DNA of 53,461 bases from Clostridia bacterium (GCA_017536445.1 JAFXHJ010000018.1:94772-148232), one strand, 5' to 3'. Counted from the stretch's first letter, positions 35,067 to 44,818 are shown. The notes: generated from the sequence alone by a model not told the origin. Program-made: numbers and translations.

Positions 35067-36929
35067 GTGAAAAAAGGAATAAGCCTAATAGTATTAGTAA
35101 TTACAATTATTGTTATGATAATATTAGCTAGTGGAGTAGTTCTAACATTGAATAACACTGGAATAATAAACAAAGCAGACAAGTCTACTTTTATATATAA
35201 TTTAAAGAACTTTGTTGATGAATACAATGTATACCTAGCCTTTTACTTAGCTGAAGGAAATAAAGCAGCAGAGTTAAATGTAGAAAACGAAAATATACAG
35301 GATGTTATAAAATCAATACCAGATAATTCTATATATAAAGAAAAGTTAGAGATAATAAGTGGTGATCTAACATATATAGTAGATGATAAAGATAAAGCGG
35401 ACGTCGAAAGAGCTAAATGGGCATGTGAAGCAGGAATAAAAGTATATGGAATGGAATCTTGTGGAGATATAGAATTTTCTGAAACACATAAGCCGGCTTT
35501 TGAAAAAAGAGGAAATATATATTATAATACGCCAGATTTAACGGGATTTAATCCAGAAAAAACATTTTTTGTATCATATGATGCAGATGGAAATGAAATA
35601 ATAGGAAATAATATAAGTAAAAAACCACCAGAGAATTGGTTCGATTATGAGAATAAAGTGTGGGCAAATATAGTAACTATAAATGGCAATTTAAGGACAT
35701 ATTTTGTATGGATACCAAGATATGTATATAAAGTAGATAAAGGTAATATGGTTATAGATGCAAGATTTGTAGATAATGCGAATACGTATGTAGACACAGA
35801 GGGTACAAAGACTATATATAGTGATGTTACGCCGACTTTTGATACAGACGGAAATCAAACAAATTATGTTATCAGCAGCGCGTTCTATATAAATATGGGG
35901 ACAGAAGAAGTTCCGGATATAAAACAGTTGCCTGGTTTTTGGACTACTAAGTATGAATTATCAGATTCCGGCATATCAAGTATAACTACTAGTATAGGAA
36001 CTAACTTTATCGAAATAACAGGTATAACGCCTGCTAATGCAGCTTCGTATGAATATTATTTAGATGGCAATTTAAAGCAAACAACTAGTACTAAAACATA
36101 TAAATATACAGAATTAGAGCCAGACAGAGCGTATGAGATAAAAATTATTGCTAAAACTGTTGACGGCATGTTAATTGGCGAATATGTTGAAAACATAACA
36201 ACACTAGGCAATAATACTAAAGGTATAACTAATTTTAAAGCAGATGCTTACGGCGAAAGAATAGTAGTATATAGTACAACAATAACAGAACTAGCAAAAC
36301 AAAATAGCGTAAAAAATTATGAGATTTATCTAGATGATAATTTAATAACTACAAATACAACAGGAAAGCATACGTTTGAAAATTTAGAACGAGGAAAGAC
36401 ATATAAAGTCACAGTAAAATTAACAGATGGCGGAGCATATTATGGCGAATATACAAGAACTTTTACTACACCAGAAATTCCAGTATATGGAGAAGCTAAT
36501 GCGCCAGAATTAGGAACATTATTAAAAGATGGAACATATTATCTAACATGGGATGCTGATGGGAATGAAATAAGAACGAGAGTTGTTGATGAGTCTGGAA
36601 ATAAAGTCGATGCCCCGGCTGATTGGTATGATTATAGTAACAAAGAGTGGGCGAATATTGTTGTAGTAAATGAGAGCGTTGGAGCTGAAACGTATTTAGT
36701 GTGGATTCCAAAGTATGAGTATAGAGTAATGGGAGCTGAATCTTCATCAACTTCGGACAAGTACATAGATATTGCATTTATTCCAACTACAAGATTAGAA
36801 GCAACACCAGGGTATATACTTCATCCCGCATTTGATGTAAATATGGGAACAGAAGAAAATCCAGATATAAAACATTTACCAGGTTTTTGGGCTACTAAAT
36901 ATGAGTTACAGGATGTACCTGTGGAATAA
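35067..36929 (+). CDS. Cassette 3 protein L: pilin-like anchor, two lectin halves, two Fn3-like repeats
   Basis: 620 residues from GTG 35067, eight bases after GGAGG; an ATG at 35052 is in frame but spans the ribosome site. Order: prepilin-like helix KKGISLIVLVITIIVMIILA, stalk, lectin half 1 (EWANI replaced by VWANIVTINGNLRTYFVWI, ending PGFWTTKYEL), two Fn3-like repeats, lectin half 2 ending PGFWATKYELQDVPVE. In both halves Met of FWMSKYE is changed to Thr or Ala, so this copy is diverging. A terminator follows and ends the array. Confidence 0.8.
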   Translation: MKKGISLIVLVITIIVMIILASGVVLTLNNTGIINKADKSTFIYNLKNFVDEYNVYLAFYLAEGNKAAELNVENENIQDVIKSIPDNSIYKEKLEIISGDLTYIVDDKDKADVERAKWACEAGIKVYGMESCGDIEFSETHKPAFEKRGNIYYNTPDLTGFNPEKTFFVSYDADGNEIIGNNISKKPPENWFDYENKVWANIVTINGNLRTYFVWIPRYVYKVDKGNMVIDARFVDNANTYVDTEGTKTIYSDVTPTFDTDGNQTNYVISSAFYINMGTEEVPDIKQLPGFWTTKYELSDSGISSITTSIGTNFIEITGITPANAASYEYYLDGNLKQTTSTKTYKYTELEPDRAYEIKIIAKTVDGMLIGEYVENITTLGNNTKGITNFKADAYGERIVVYSTTITELAKQNSVKNYEIYLDDNLITTNTTGKHTFENLERGKTYKVTVKLTDGGAYYGEYTRTFTTPEIPVYGEANAPELGTLLKDGTYYLTWDADGNEIRTRVVDESGNKVDAPADWYDYSNKEWANIVVVNESVGAETYLVWIPKYEYRVMGAESSSTSDKYIDIAFIPTTRLEATPGYILHPAFDVNMGTEENPDIKHLPGFWATKYELQDVPVE

Positions 36930-36956
36930 AGGTGTTCTTTTAACAGAATATATAGT

Positions 36957-36984
36957 AAAGAAGAGAGTAATCTCTTCTTTTTTT
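36957..36984 (+). terminator. Intrinsic terminator ending the cassette array
   Basis: AAAGAAGAGA (36957-36966), loop GTAA, TCTCTTCTTT (36971-36980), then T residues. It is unrelated to the leader stem-loop, which does not recur at the 3' end of the array. Confidence 0.85.
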
Positions 36985-37043
36985 CTTGTAAAAAACAACA
37001 AAATATGATAAAATATATTATGTAATATGTTTGGAGGTATTTT

Positions 37044-38204
37044 ATGGCAAAACAACAAAAGCAAATTGTGTATTTTAATGCTGTAAGACAAATAGAAACA
37101 ATAACAATTAAATATAACGATAGATTAGATGGAGCTTTTGTAGATGATGTATGTACATATATAAAAGAAATATCTAAGAAAATGCCAAGAATAGATTTAA
37201 AAAATCCTAGGGAGTATTATGCAATAACTGTATACGTTTATCCTAGTGTTAAAATGTTTAATCAAGTGTTTAATGGTGTAATAGAAAAAAGATATTATGA
37301 AAGAAGACGTTCATTACAAGATTTATACGTAGTTAAAGATGAGGAAGGTAATATTCACATCGCATCACCTAGAGGACGTGGAACAGAACAGGCAGAAACA
37401 TTTAAAAGAATACTTGTTATGAATGTTCTAGGTGAATATATGAATGAACAAGATAAACAAACGGCGGATAAAATGTTAAAAGCTTCTATGATGAAAAAGA
37501 AAGAACAAGATGAAGAAGAAAAAGAAGTTGAGCCTGTAGAAGGGGAAGAAATAGAAGAAACTGAAGAAATTGCGGAAGAAATAGAAGAAGTGTCTGAGGA
37601 AGAAATGGACGAACTAATTATGTTAGAGGACGAAATGGCAGATGTAGATGCTTCTGAAGGGACATTAGATGCTGATGCAGACGAGGAAGAAATCCATGAA
37701 GTTTCGGCTGAAGATATCGTCCCGGGAAATGTAGTACAAGCTAGACAATGGTTAAGTTTAGGTTGGATGGGGTATCTAAGTGGAAAATTAAATAGCGAAA
37801 AAGAAGTTAGATATTTTGCAGAACATATATCAGCTAATGGTGTAAAAAAACTAGGGAAATTAAAAGATACAGGTTGGTATGAAAGATATAATTATTCTCA
37901 AGAATATTCAATTGCAATAGTAGAATACATAGTTTCTACATATGGCGTAAGAACGTTTAAAAAATTCTATGAAGATCCTACAGATTATGAGCATACACTA
38001 GGAACAAATAAAAAAGCATTTGAGGCTAGAGTAAAGGCATATATCTATGGCAAATATGGACCTAATAGAATGAAAGAAGAAGTAGAAAGAAAATCAGATG
38101 AAGATTTAAGTATTACCGAAGTAAGAATGGATAAAAATGGTGGGGCAACAATGACAGAATTAAAAGTTCCAGAAATAAAAGCTCCAGAGCTAGAAATAGT
38201 GTAA
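37044..38204 (+). CDS. Gluzincin-like protein lacking catalytic residues, with acidic insert
   Basis: 386 residues, no signal peptide. The order of segments resembles peptidase MA-like gluzincins: YYAITVYVYPSVKMFNQVF (59-77), NIHIASPRG (103-111), then the position of the HExxH helix reads FKRILVMNVLGEYM (120-133) with no zinc-binding His. QWLSLGWMGYLSGKL (235-249) replaces the WLNEGLA-type third-ligand helix. A 70-residue Glu/Asp block (about 153-222) separates them. Predicted inactive; a binding or scaffold role is only a guess. TTTGGAGG precedes the start. It lies directly upstream of rnpB. Confidence 0.55.
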   Translation: MAKQQKQIVYFNAVRQIETITIKYNDRLDGAFVDDVCTYIKEISKKMPRIDLKNPREYYAITVYVYPSVKMFNQVFNGVIEKRYYERRRSLQDLYVVKDEEGNIHIASPRGRGTEQAETFKRILVMNVLGEYMNEQDKQTADKMLKASMMKKKEQDEEEKEVEPVEGEEIEETEEIAEEIEEVSEEEMDELIMLEDEMADVDASEGTLDADADEEEIHEVSAEDIVPGNVVQARQWLSLGWMGYLSGKLNSEKEVRYFAEHISANGVKKLGKLKDTGWYERYNYSQEYSIAIVEYIVSTYGVRTFKKFYEDPTDYEHTLGTNKKAFEARVKAYIYGKYGPNRMKEEVERKSDEDLSITEVRMDKNGGATMTELKVPEIKAPELEIV

Positions 38205-38214
38205 AATAATTATT

Positions 38215-38546
38215 ACAAGTATTTCTAACAATCGCGCAAGTTTAACTTGTGAGGAAAGTCCGGGCACCTCAAGGTAGTAATGGTAGATAACGTCTACTGG
38301 GAGTGATCCTAAGGAAAGTGCAACAGAAAATAACCGCCACTTATGTGGTAAGGGTGAAAATGTGAGGTAAGAGCTCACAAATTTGTATGGTGACATACAG
38401 ATGGTGTAAACCCCATTTGGTGCAACACAGATAGAGAAGGTTAAGGTTACCTTGCCGTCTTTTCGAAATGTGGCTAGAGGTGTATAGTGATATACATCCC
38501 AGATTAATGATTGTTTAAAACAGAACCCGGCTTACGAAATGCTTGT
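38215..38546 (+). ncRNA. rnpB: RNase P RNA
   Basis: Catalytic RNA of RNase P, which trims tRNA 5' ends. P1 forms between ACAAGTATTTC (38215-38225) and GAAATGCTTGT (38536-38546). GAGGAAAGTCCGGGC near 38250, ACAGAAAATAACCGCC, AAGGGTGAAAA, GGTAAGAGCTCAC and the 3' AACCCGGCTTA are conserved family segments. The start 11 bases after the preceding gene means that its promoter lies inside that gene or that it is processed from a longer transcript. Confidence 0.95.
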
Positions 38547-38550
38547 AAAA

Positions 38551-38578
38551 AGTTGTATGTTATCATACAACTTTTTTT
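38551..38578 (+). terminator. Intrinsic terminator of rnpB
   Basis: AGTTGTATG (38551-38559), loop TTAT, CATACAACT (38564-38572) and seven T. Confidence 0.9.
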
Positions 38579-38661
38579 GTAACCAAAATGTAATAAAAAA
38601 AGTGTTGTAAAAGAAAAGAATATAGAGTAATATTATTGTATATAGTAATAGGTGATAACAA

Positions 38662-39147
38662 ATGAAACATAGAAAAATAACTAAAAAAGAGCATAAAACA
38701 AAAATAAGCTTAATAACATTTTCTTTGATGATTATAACAATAGTTATATTAGCTGCGGCAGTAACAACTAGTATAAATAATAGAGAATCTTTTTTAATGG
38801 CTATATTTAGTTCGTCTGACGAAACAAATAATAGTGTAAGCATAGTTAATGAAATGGCAAAAGAAGTTGATCTGGAAGTAGCCTCATCAGTAGCTACAAC
38901 ATCAGGAAAAGTAGCATTAAACGTCAAGGCGAAATCTACAAACCCAAAGACATTTAAAGAATATAGATATTATATAAAAGAGAGTGCAAATGATATGTAT
39001 GTTTTAGATGCAATCAAGATTGATGAACAACATGCATATGTAAAATTAGAACCAAATACAAGTTATGATGTAAAAGTAGAAGCTGTAAGTCATAGCGGAG
39101 AAACAATGACATCAATGACTTCAGGAGCGACTCCCACCATAGATTAA
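38662..39147 (+). CDS. Small membrane-anchored Fn3-like protein
   Basis: 161 residues. A basic N-terminus leads into the helix ISLITFSLMIITIVILAAAV, similar to the prepilin-like segment of the cassette L proteins. The C-terminal 90 residues (about 70-160) form one Fn3-like domain with VKLEPNTSYDVKVEAVSHSGETM, also like those in L. It may be a monomeric satellite of the cassette family. No lectin half is present. AATAGGTGATAACA precedes the ATG, a weak ribosome site. Confidence 0.6.
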   Translation: MKHRKITKKEHKTKISLITFSLMIITIVILAAAVTTSINNRESFLMAIFSSSDETNNSVSIVNEMAKEVDLEVASSVATTSGKVALNVKAKSTNPKTFKEYRYYIKESANDMYVLDAIKIDEQHAYVKLEPNTSYDVKVEAVSHSGETMTSMTSGATPTID

Positions 39148-39159
39148 TTAAAATTTATG

Positions 39160-39188
39160 TTGACAACTTGTAAAAAAAATAGTATACT
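39160..39188 (+). promoter_or_regulatory. Sigma-A promoter of the aspS T-box leader
   Basis: TTGACA (39160-39165) and TATACT (39183-39188) with 17 bases between, immediately ahead of the T-box leader. Confidence 0.85.
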
Positions 39189-39195
39189 TAATTTG

Positions 39196-39430
39196 TTAAA
39201 TGCGATGACAAGGGAAGAGTAATAAACTAAACTAATCAATAGAGAATAACACCTAGGCTGGAAGTGTTAGATTGGTCTTTATGAAAGACACCCTATGAGC
39301 AGACTTATGAAAAGTAAGTACGTGTATTGCACGTTAAAATAAATGAGAAGTAAATAGGGTGGCACCACGAAAGAATATATCTCTCGTCCCTAATATGTTT
39401 AAACATATTAGAGGCGAGAGCCTTTTTATA
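39196..39430 (+). promoter_or_regulatory. T-box leader (tRNA-Asp sensing) of aspS
   Basis: T-box RNAs read uncharged tRNA and let transcription continue when it is bound. The conserved AGGGTGGCACCACG T-box is at 39356-39369. The terminator is CTCTCG (39381-39386) pairing with CGAGAG (39415-39420), then CCTTTTT. Stem I contains the GAC triplet at 39287-39289 in the specifier region, matching an Asp codon and the aspartyl-tRNA synthetase gene downstream. Confidence 0.92.
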
Positions 39431-39498
39431 TCTAATGTGTTTAACATATTAAATATTTATTATAATTTATATATACATATTAAAAGGAGGAAAGAAAA

Positions 39499-41289
39499 AT
39501 GTCAGAATTAATTACAGGACAAAAAAGAAGTGCAAGATGCACAGAGTTTACTGAAGCCGATGTTGGAAGAGATGTAACAGTTATGGGCTGGGTAGACACA
39601 AGAAGAGATATGGGTAAAATAATATTCGTAGACCTTCGTGACAGAAGTGGAATAATTCAAGTTGTAATAGACGACAGAGTGTCAGCTGAAGATTTCGAAA
39701 AAGCAAGCCATATCAAAAACGAATACGTTATATCAGTAGAAGGTGTGGTTAATAAGAGAGAAGATTCGAAAGTTAACCCAAAATTAAAAACAGGAACAAT
39801 AGAAGTTATTGCTAAATCTGTTAGAATACTTTCAGAATGTGATACTTTACCATTCCAAATTGAAGAAGCAGATCAAGTAGGAGATCAAACAAGACTTAAA
39901 TATAGATATCTAGATTTAAGAAGTAAATCAATGCAAAGAAACTTAAAATTAAAAAGTGATATTTGTCACATTACAAGAAACTTCTTCCATGATGAAGGAT
40001 TTATTGAAGTTGAAACTCCAATGTTAAATAAATCTACACCAGAAGGAGCACGTGACTACTTAGTACCAAGTAGAGTAAATCCAGGAATGTTTTATGCATT
40101 ACCTCAATCTCCACAATTATTTAAACAAATATTAATGTTATCTGGATATGATAGATATATCCAAATAGCTAGATGTTTTAGAGATGAGGACTTAAGAGCA
40201 GACAGACAACCAGAATTTACACAAATAGATATGGAATTATCTTTTGTAGACGAAGATGATGTAATCGATGTAAACGAAAGATACTTAAAGAAAATATTTA
40301 AGGAAATAAAAGGTATAGATATTGAAACTCCATTCATGAGAATGACTTATGATGAAGCTATGAGAAGATTTGGTTCAGATAAACCAGACTTAAGATTTGG
40401 CATGGAACTTACAGATATGTCAGATATATTTGCAGGTTGCGAATTCAAAGTATTTGCAGATACTATAGCTAAAGGTGGAAGTGTTAGAACAATAACTGTT
40501 CCAGGAGCAGCTAACTATACTAGAAAACAAATCGATGAACTTATAGATTTCGTTAAAATATATAAAGCAAAAGGTCTTGCATCATTTGCTATTGAAAACG
40601 GAGAATACAAATCTAATATATTAAGATTTATGTCTGAAGATATAATAGCTAAAGTTGTTGAAAGAGCAAACGCTAAAGAAGGAGATCTTGTATTATTTGT
40701 AGCAGATACTAACGAAGTTGTATTTGCAGCATTAGGGGCACTTAGATGCGAAATGGCTAAGAGATTAAATCTAATAAACAAAGATGAATACAAATTCTTA
40801 TGGGTAGTAGACTTCCCTATGTTTGAATGGGATGAAGAAAATAACAGATGTAAAGCTGTTCACCATCCATTCACAGCACCTAAAGATGAAGATTTGAGCT
40901 TCATGGAAGAAAGACCATTAGATGTTAAAGCTAAAGCTTATGATATCGTATTAAACGGTACAGAACTTGGTGGAGGAAGTATTAGAATACACTCTAGAGA
41001 AGTTCAAAGAAGAGTATTTAACCTGCTTGGATTTACAGATGAACAAGCTCAAGCTAGATTTGGTTTCTTACTAGATGCATTCAAATATGGTGTGCCACCT
41101 CATGGAGGTTTAGCATATGGTCTAGATAGACTTGTAATGTTAGTACTTGGATTAGATACAATAAGAGATACAATAGCATTTCCTAAAGATAAGAGTGCAA
41201 GTTGTCAAATGTCTGAAGCACCAAACGTTGTTGATGAAAAACAACTTGATGAACTTCACATTAAATTAAACTTACCAGAAGAACAATAA
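39499..41289 (+). CDS. aspS: Aspartyl-tRNA synthetase
   Basis: 596 residues, bacterial-type AspRS with OB-fold anticodon domain (VTVMGWVDTRRDMGKIIFVDLRDRSG), class II core and GAD insertion. Motif 2 is RCFRDEDLRADRQPEFTQID, and motif 3 is GLAYGLDRLVMLV. QSPQLFKQILM marks the Asp-binding loop. It charges tRNA-Asp; a gatCAB locus is not in the window, so specificity for Asn cannot be judged. AAAAGGAGG precedes the start. Controlled by the T-box leader upstream. Confidence 0.98.
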   Translation: MSELITGQKRSARCTEFTEADVGRDVTVMGWVDTRRDMGKIIFVDLRDRSGIIQVVIDDRVSAEDFEKASHIKNEYVISVEGVVNKREDSKVNPKLKTGTIEVIAKSVRILSECDTLPFQIEEADQVGDQTRLKYRYLDLRSKSMQRNLKLKSDICHITRNFFHDEGFIEVETPMLNKSTPEGARDYLVPSRVNPGMFYALPQSPQLFKQILMLSGYDRYIQIARCFRDEDLRADRQPEFTQIDMELSFVDEDDVIDVNERYLKKIFKEIKGIDIETPFMRMTYDEAMRRFGSDKPDLRFGMELTDMSDIFAGCEFKVFADTIAKGGSVRTITVPGAANYTRKQIDELIDFVKIYKAKGLASFAIENGEYKSNILRFMSEDIIAKVVERANAKEGDLVLFVADTNEVVFAALGALRCEMAKRLNLINKDEYKFLWVVDFPMFEWDEENNRCKAVHHPFTAPKDEDLSFMEERPLDVKAKAYDIVLNGTELGGGSIRIHSREVQRRVFNLLGFTDEQAQARFGFLLDAFKYGVPPHGGLAYGLDRLVMLVLGLDTIRDTIAFPKDKSASCQMSEAPNVVDEKQLDELHIKLNLPEEQ

Positions 41290-41336
41290 TACTAAAAATA
41301 TATAGATATATAAATACATATGAAAGGAAAAGATTT

Positions 41337-42299
41337 ATGAAAATAGCAATATTAGGAGCTGGAGCATTAGCAATTGGATTTGCTAAGGTTTTAGAAGGTC
41401 GTGGTTTTGACATAATAATGTGGACAAAATTCGAAGCGGAAAAAGATGAAATTCTAACAACTAGAGTAAATTCTAAGTTATTCCCAGGAATAAGACTTGC
41501 GGATGAAGTTAAAATAACAACAGATATAGTGGAAGCTGTAAAAGGGGCGGACGTAATACTTAACGTCCTTCCGTTTATAGCGATTAGAGATACTATAGAA
41601 TTAATAAAAGATTTTTATGATGAGAAGCAAATAATAATTAGTGCAACTAAAGGTATAGATGAGGAAAACTTTATAACTACAACTAAGCTTTTTGAAGAAT
41701 ATTTAGGAGCAACAAAGATTTCAGCATTATCTGGTCCATCATTCGCAATAGATGTTGCAAAACATACAGAAATTTCTCTTATGTTAGGTACAAAATCTAA
41801 AGAAGCAGAAGATATGACTCGTATGCTGCTTGAAACAGAAGCTATAAAAATGGAAACTACAGAAGATATTGACGGAATACAATTCTGTGGAGCAATTAAA
41901 AATGCTATCGCTGTTGGTTCAGGAATGTTAGCTGGATTAAATGTTGCAGACTCAACTAGAGCGGCGTATCTAGCAACTGGAATGACAGATATGGCAAAAG
42001 CGTTAGTTACTTTAGGCGGAAAGAAAGAGACTGCATATAGTTATGCTGGAGCGGGAGACCTTATGCTTACATGTATGAGCCCTACAAGTCGTAACTTTAC
42101 ATTTGGATATTATTTAGGACAAGGATTAAATGTTGATGAGGCGTTTAAGATGATGAATAATAAAACTGTAGAAGGATACAAAGTAATACGTGCGCTTAAG
42201 AAATATAGCGGAGAAATGGACATACCTTTCTACACAATACCAGTATTATATGACATAGTATTTAATGGTAAGGATGTAAATAATATAAAGAAAGTATAA
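41337..42299 (+). CDS. gpsA: Glycerol-3-phosphate dehydrogenase [NAD(P)+]
   Basis: 320 residues. GpsA reduces dihydroxyacetone phosphate to sn-glycerol-3-phosphate for phospholipid synthesis. The N-terminal ILGAGALAIGFAKVL is the Rossmann loop. SATKGIDE, ALSGPSFAIDVAK, FCGAIKNAIAVGSGM (catalytic Lys) and YAGAGDLMLTCMSPTSRN are signature segments. It lies 47 bases downstream of aspS and shares a bidirectional terminator with the converging gene. Confidence 0.95.
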   Translation: MKIAILGAGALAIGFAKVLEGRGFDIIMWTKFEAEKDEILTTRVNSKLFPGIRLADEVKITTDIVEAVKGADVILNVLPFIAIRDTIELIKDFYDEKQIIISATKGIDEENFITTTKLFEEYLGATKISALSGPSFAIDVAKHTEISLMLGTKSKEAEDMTRMLLETEAIKMETTEDIDGIQFCGAIKNAIAVGSGMLAGLNVADSTRAAYLATGMTDMAKALVTLGGKKETAYSYAGAGDLMLTCMSPTSRNFTFGYYLGQGLNVDEAFKMMNNKTVEGYKVIRALKKYSGEMDIPFYTIPVLYDIVFNGKDVNNIKKV

Positions 42300-42333
42300 A
42301 ATAGAAACTATTCGGATAGACATATAAGTAATA

Positions 42334-42371
42334 AATAACAACGGAAAGATTTTAATCTTTCCGTTGTTATT
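42334..42371. terminator. Bidirectional terminator after gpsA
   Basis: A perfect 18-bp stem, 42334-42351 and 42354-42371, with a 2-base loop, ends exactly at the stop codon of the converging small gene. Its A-rich left and T-rich right flank allow termination on both strands. Confidence 0.85.
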
Positions 42372-42704
42372 TTAGTTAATACGGTGTTTTGATGTGTATT
42401 CTGTCGGAATATATCCTAAGTTGATGTATTTTTGGATAACTAGTTCATAGTCTTCATGTGCGGTGTAACAGATAGATTTTAAAGGATAATCAGTGACTTT
42501 TATCCAACCGAGTAAAAGAACAGCTATATCGTCTAATGACGAAAGACCTATCTGTTCAGCCCGCTTCATAATTCTTGCCAGAGATGTCTCGTCGAGTTTT
42601 TCCAAATAATTTTGGACAACTAAGATATGTTCCTTACAACCAGAGAATGACCGGCAACTAAAGCCGTCTACCAAGTTTGGTAGTATCCATCCACTAAGAA
42701 TCAT
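42372..42704 (-). CDS. Small unknown protein
   Basis: 110 residues from ATG 42704, seven bases after GGAGGT on the coding strand; a TTG at 42719 overlaps that site. It begins MILSGWILPNLVDGFSCRSF. It has a helical middle (LEKLDETSLARIMKRAEQIG) and CYTAHEDYELVIQKYINLGYIP. No membrane segment or known domain. Its base composition looks less AT-rich than the neighbours, and it is inserted between gpsA and lepA on the opposite strand, so recent acquisition is possible. Confidence 0.6.
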   Translation of the reverse strand: MILSGWILPNLVDGFSCRSFSGCKEHILVVQNYLEKLDETSLARIMKRAEQIGLSSLDDIAVLLLGWIKVTDYPLKSICYTAHEDYELVIQKYINLGYIPTEYTSKHRIN

Positions 42705-42831
42705 AAGGTACACCTCCAAAGTTTTGTTAGTATTAATATAGTTATACTAATATTAATATTTATCGACTGAACAAATTATACCACAGATGACAAAAAAGAG
42801 AATATTATGTTATTCATAACCACTAAAATTA

Positions 42832-42860
42832 TTTACAATTCTTTTGTTCTGTGGTAGAAT
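42832..42860 (+). promoter_or_regulatory. Sigma-A promoter of lepA
   Basis: TTTACA (42832-42837) and TAGAAT (42855-42860) with 17 bases between. The start codon at 42880 gives a short leader. Confidence 0.65.
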
Positions 42861-42879
42861 ATCCCCGTGGAGGAAGAAA

Positions 42880-44685
42880 ATGTACGACATAAATAACATA
42901 AGAAATTTTAGTATAATTGCACATATTGATCACGGTAAATCTACAGTTGCAGATAAGCTTTTAGAACTTACCGGAACTATAGAAAAAAGAGATTTAACAG
43001 CTCAAGTGTTAGATAATATGGATATTGAACGCGAAAGAGGGATTACAATTAAATCTCAAGCGGTAAGAATGAAATATACTAAAGATGGTGAGGAGTATAT
43101 ATTAAATTTAATAGACACTCCGGGGCACGTGGATTTCAACTATGAAGTGTCTCGTTCATTAGCAGCATGTGAAGGGGCTATACTAGTAGTAGACGCTTGC
43201 CAAGGAGTTGAAGCACAAACTTTAGCAAACGTATATTTAGCATTAGAAAATAATTTAGAGATTATACCAATAATAAATAAGATAGACCTACCCCAAGCAA
43301 GACCAGACGAAGTAAAGAATGAAATAGAAAATATAATAGGAATTGAAGCTATGGAAGCTCCTTGTGTATCAGCTAAGACTGGTATTAATATGGAACAAGT
43401 ACTAGATGAAATCGTAGAAAAAGTCCCAGCACCTAAAGGAGATATAAATAAACCTACTAAAGCATTAATATTTGACTCTAAATATGATAACTATAAAGGT
43501 GTTGTCGTTCACGTAAGAATGGTAGATGGAACTTTAAGACCAGGAGATAAAATAGTTGCAATGGCAAGCAAACGTGAATATGAAATAGTTGAAGTCGGAT
43601 ACTTTAAACCAGGAGATTATGAACCAGCTAAAGTGCTTAATGCAGGCGAAGTTGGATATATTACAGCAAGTATTAAAGATATTTCAGATATTCGTGTTGG
43701 TGATACATTAACTATAAAAGCTAATCCGGCATCAGAAGCGCTACCAGGATATAAAGAAGTAAAATCTATGGTATATGCAGGTATATTCCCAGCAGACGGA
43801 AGCGATTATGAAGAACTTAAAGAGGCGTTATTAAAACTTAAATTAAATGATGCATCATTAAACTTTGAACTTGAATCTTCGGCTGCCTTGGGACATGGAT
43901 TTAGATGTGGATTCTTAGGACTTCTTCATATGGAAATAATAGAAGAAAGAATAGAAAGAGAATATGGAATAAGTATAATAACTACTGCACCATCAGTTAT
44001 ATATAAAATACATAAAACTAATGGTGAAGAACTAGAGTTATATAATCCAGCAGATTTACCTTCCGCACAAGAAATAGATTATATGGAAGAGCCAGTAGCT
44101 AAGGCTGAAATTATAGTACCAAAAGAATACGTTGGTAATGTAATGGAACTTTGTACTGAAAGAAGAAGCGATTACATCAATATGAAATATATAGATGATA
44201 ATAGAGTGTGTTTGGAATATAATATGCCACTTAATGAAATTATCTATGATTTCTTTAATAGCTTAAAATCTAGAACAAGAGGATATGCTTCTTTTGATTA
44301 TGAAATATCTCATTACCAAAGAGCGCATCTTGTAAAACTAGACATTCTATTAAATGGAGACGTAGTGGATGCTTTATCTTTCATAGTACATAGAGCAAAA
44401 GCAGAAACTAGAGGTAGAAAGATTGCAGAAAAACTTAAAGAAGTTATTCCAAGGCAATTATTCGAAATACCAATACAAGCAGCTATAGGAGGAAAGGTAG
44501 TAGCTCGTGAGACAGTAAGAGCTATGAGAAAAGATGTTTTAGCTAAATGTTATGGCGGAGATATAAGTAGAAAGAAAAAACTTCTTGAAAAGCAAAAAGA
44601 AGGAAAGAAAAGAATGCGACAAGTTGGTAGTGTAGAACTTCCGTCAGAAGCGTTTATGACAGTTCTTAAGGTGGATGATAATTAA
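42880..44685 (+). CDS. lepA: Elongation factor 4 (LepA)
   Basis: 601 residues from ATG 42880, which has GGAGG ahead; an in-frame ATG at 42844 precedes the promoter -10 box and is excluded. LepA is a ribosomal GTPase that acts on stalled or initiating ribosomes. [17 protein letters not shown] is the P-loop, [16 protein letters not shown] is G3, and NKIDLPQA is G4. The C-terminal LepA-specific domain with [14 protein letters not shown] is intact. Confidence 0.97.
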   Translation: MYDINNIRNFSIIAHIDHGKSTVADKLLELTGTIEKRDLTAQVLDNMDIERERGITIKSQAVRMKYTKDGEEYILNLIDTPGHVDFNYEVSRSLAACEGAILVVDACQGVEAQTLANVYLALENNLEIIPIINKIDLPQARPDEVKNEIENIIGIEAMEAPCVSAKTGINMEQVLDEIVEKVPAPKGDINKPTKALIFDSKYDNYKGVVVHVRMVDGTLRPGDKIVAMASKREYEIVEVGYFKPGDYEPAKVLNAGEVGYITASIKDISDIRVGDTLTIKANPASEALPGYKEVKSMVYAGIFPADGSDYEELKEALLKLKLNDASLNFELESSAALGHGFRCGFLGLLHMEIIEERIEREYGISIITTAPSVIYKIHKTNGEELELYNPADLPSAQEIDYMEEPVAKAEIIVPKEYVGNVMELCTERRSDYINMKYIDDNRVCLEYNMPLNEIIYDFFNSLKSRTRGYASFDYEISHYQRAHLVKLDILLNGDVVDALSFIVHRAKAETRGRKIAEKLKEVIPRQLFEIPIQAAIGGKVVARETVRAMRKDVLAKCYGGDISRKKKLLEKQKEGKKRMRQVGSVELPSEAFMTVLKVDDN

Positions 44686-44686
44686 T

Positions 44687-44727
44687 AAAAAGCAAGTTTG
44701 GATTTATTCAAACTTGCTTTTTATTTT
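44687..44727 (+). terminator. Intrinsic terminator of lepA
   Basis: AAAAAGCAAGTTTG (44687-44700) and CAAACTTGCTTTTT (44709-44722) pair around 8 bases, followed by ATTTTT. Confidence 0.85.
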
Positions 44728-44818
44728 TACAAATATTTCTTATAATATATATTTAAAAAATGTTGAGTTTTGACTATATAAATGATAACATATATAGAGA
44801 GAAAATAAGGGGGAAAAT

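Noticed and set aside
28712-36929. Diversity-generating retroelement
   Set aside because: The A proteins have a fold and variable end reminiscent of DGR targets, but no reverse transcriptase, no accessory gene and no template repeat were found.
38532-38927. 131-residue minus-strand frame overlapping the rnpB terminator and the Fn3-like gene
   Set aside because: It crosses the rnpB terminator and is antisense to a better-supported gene.
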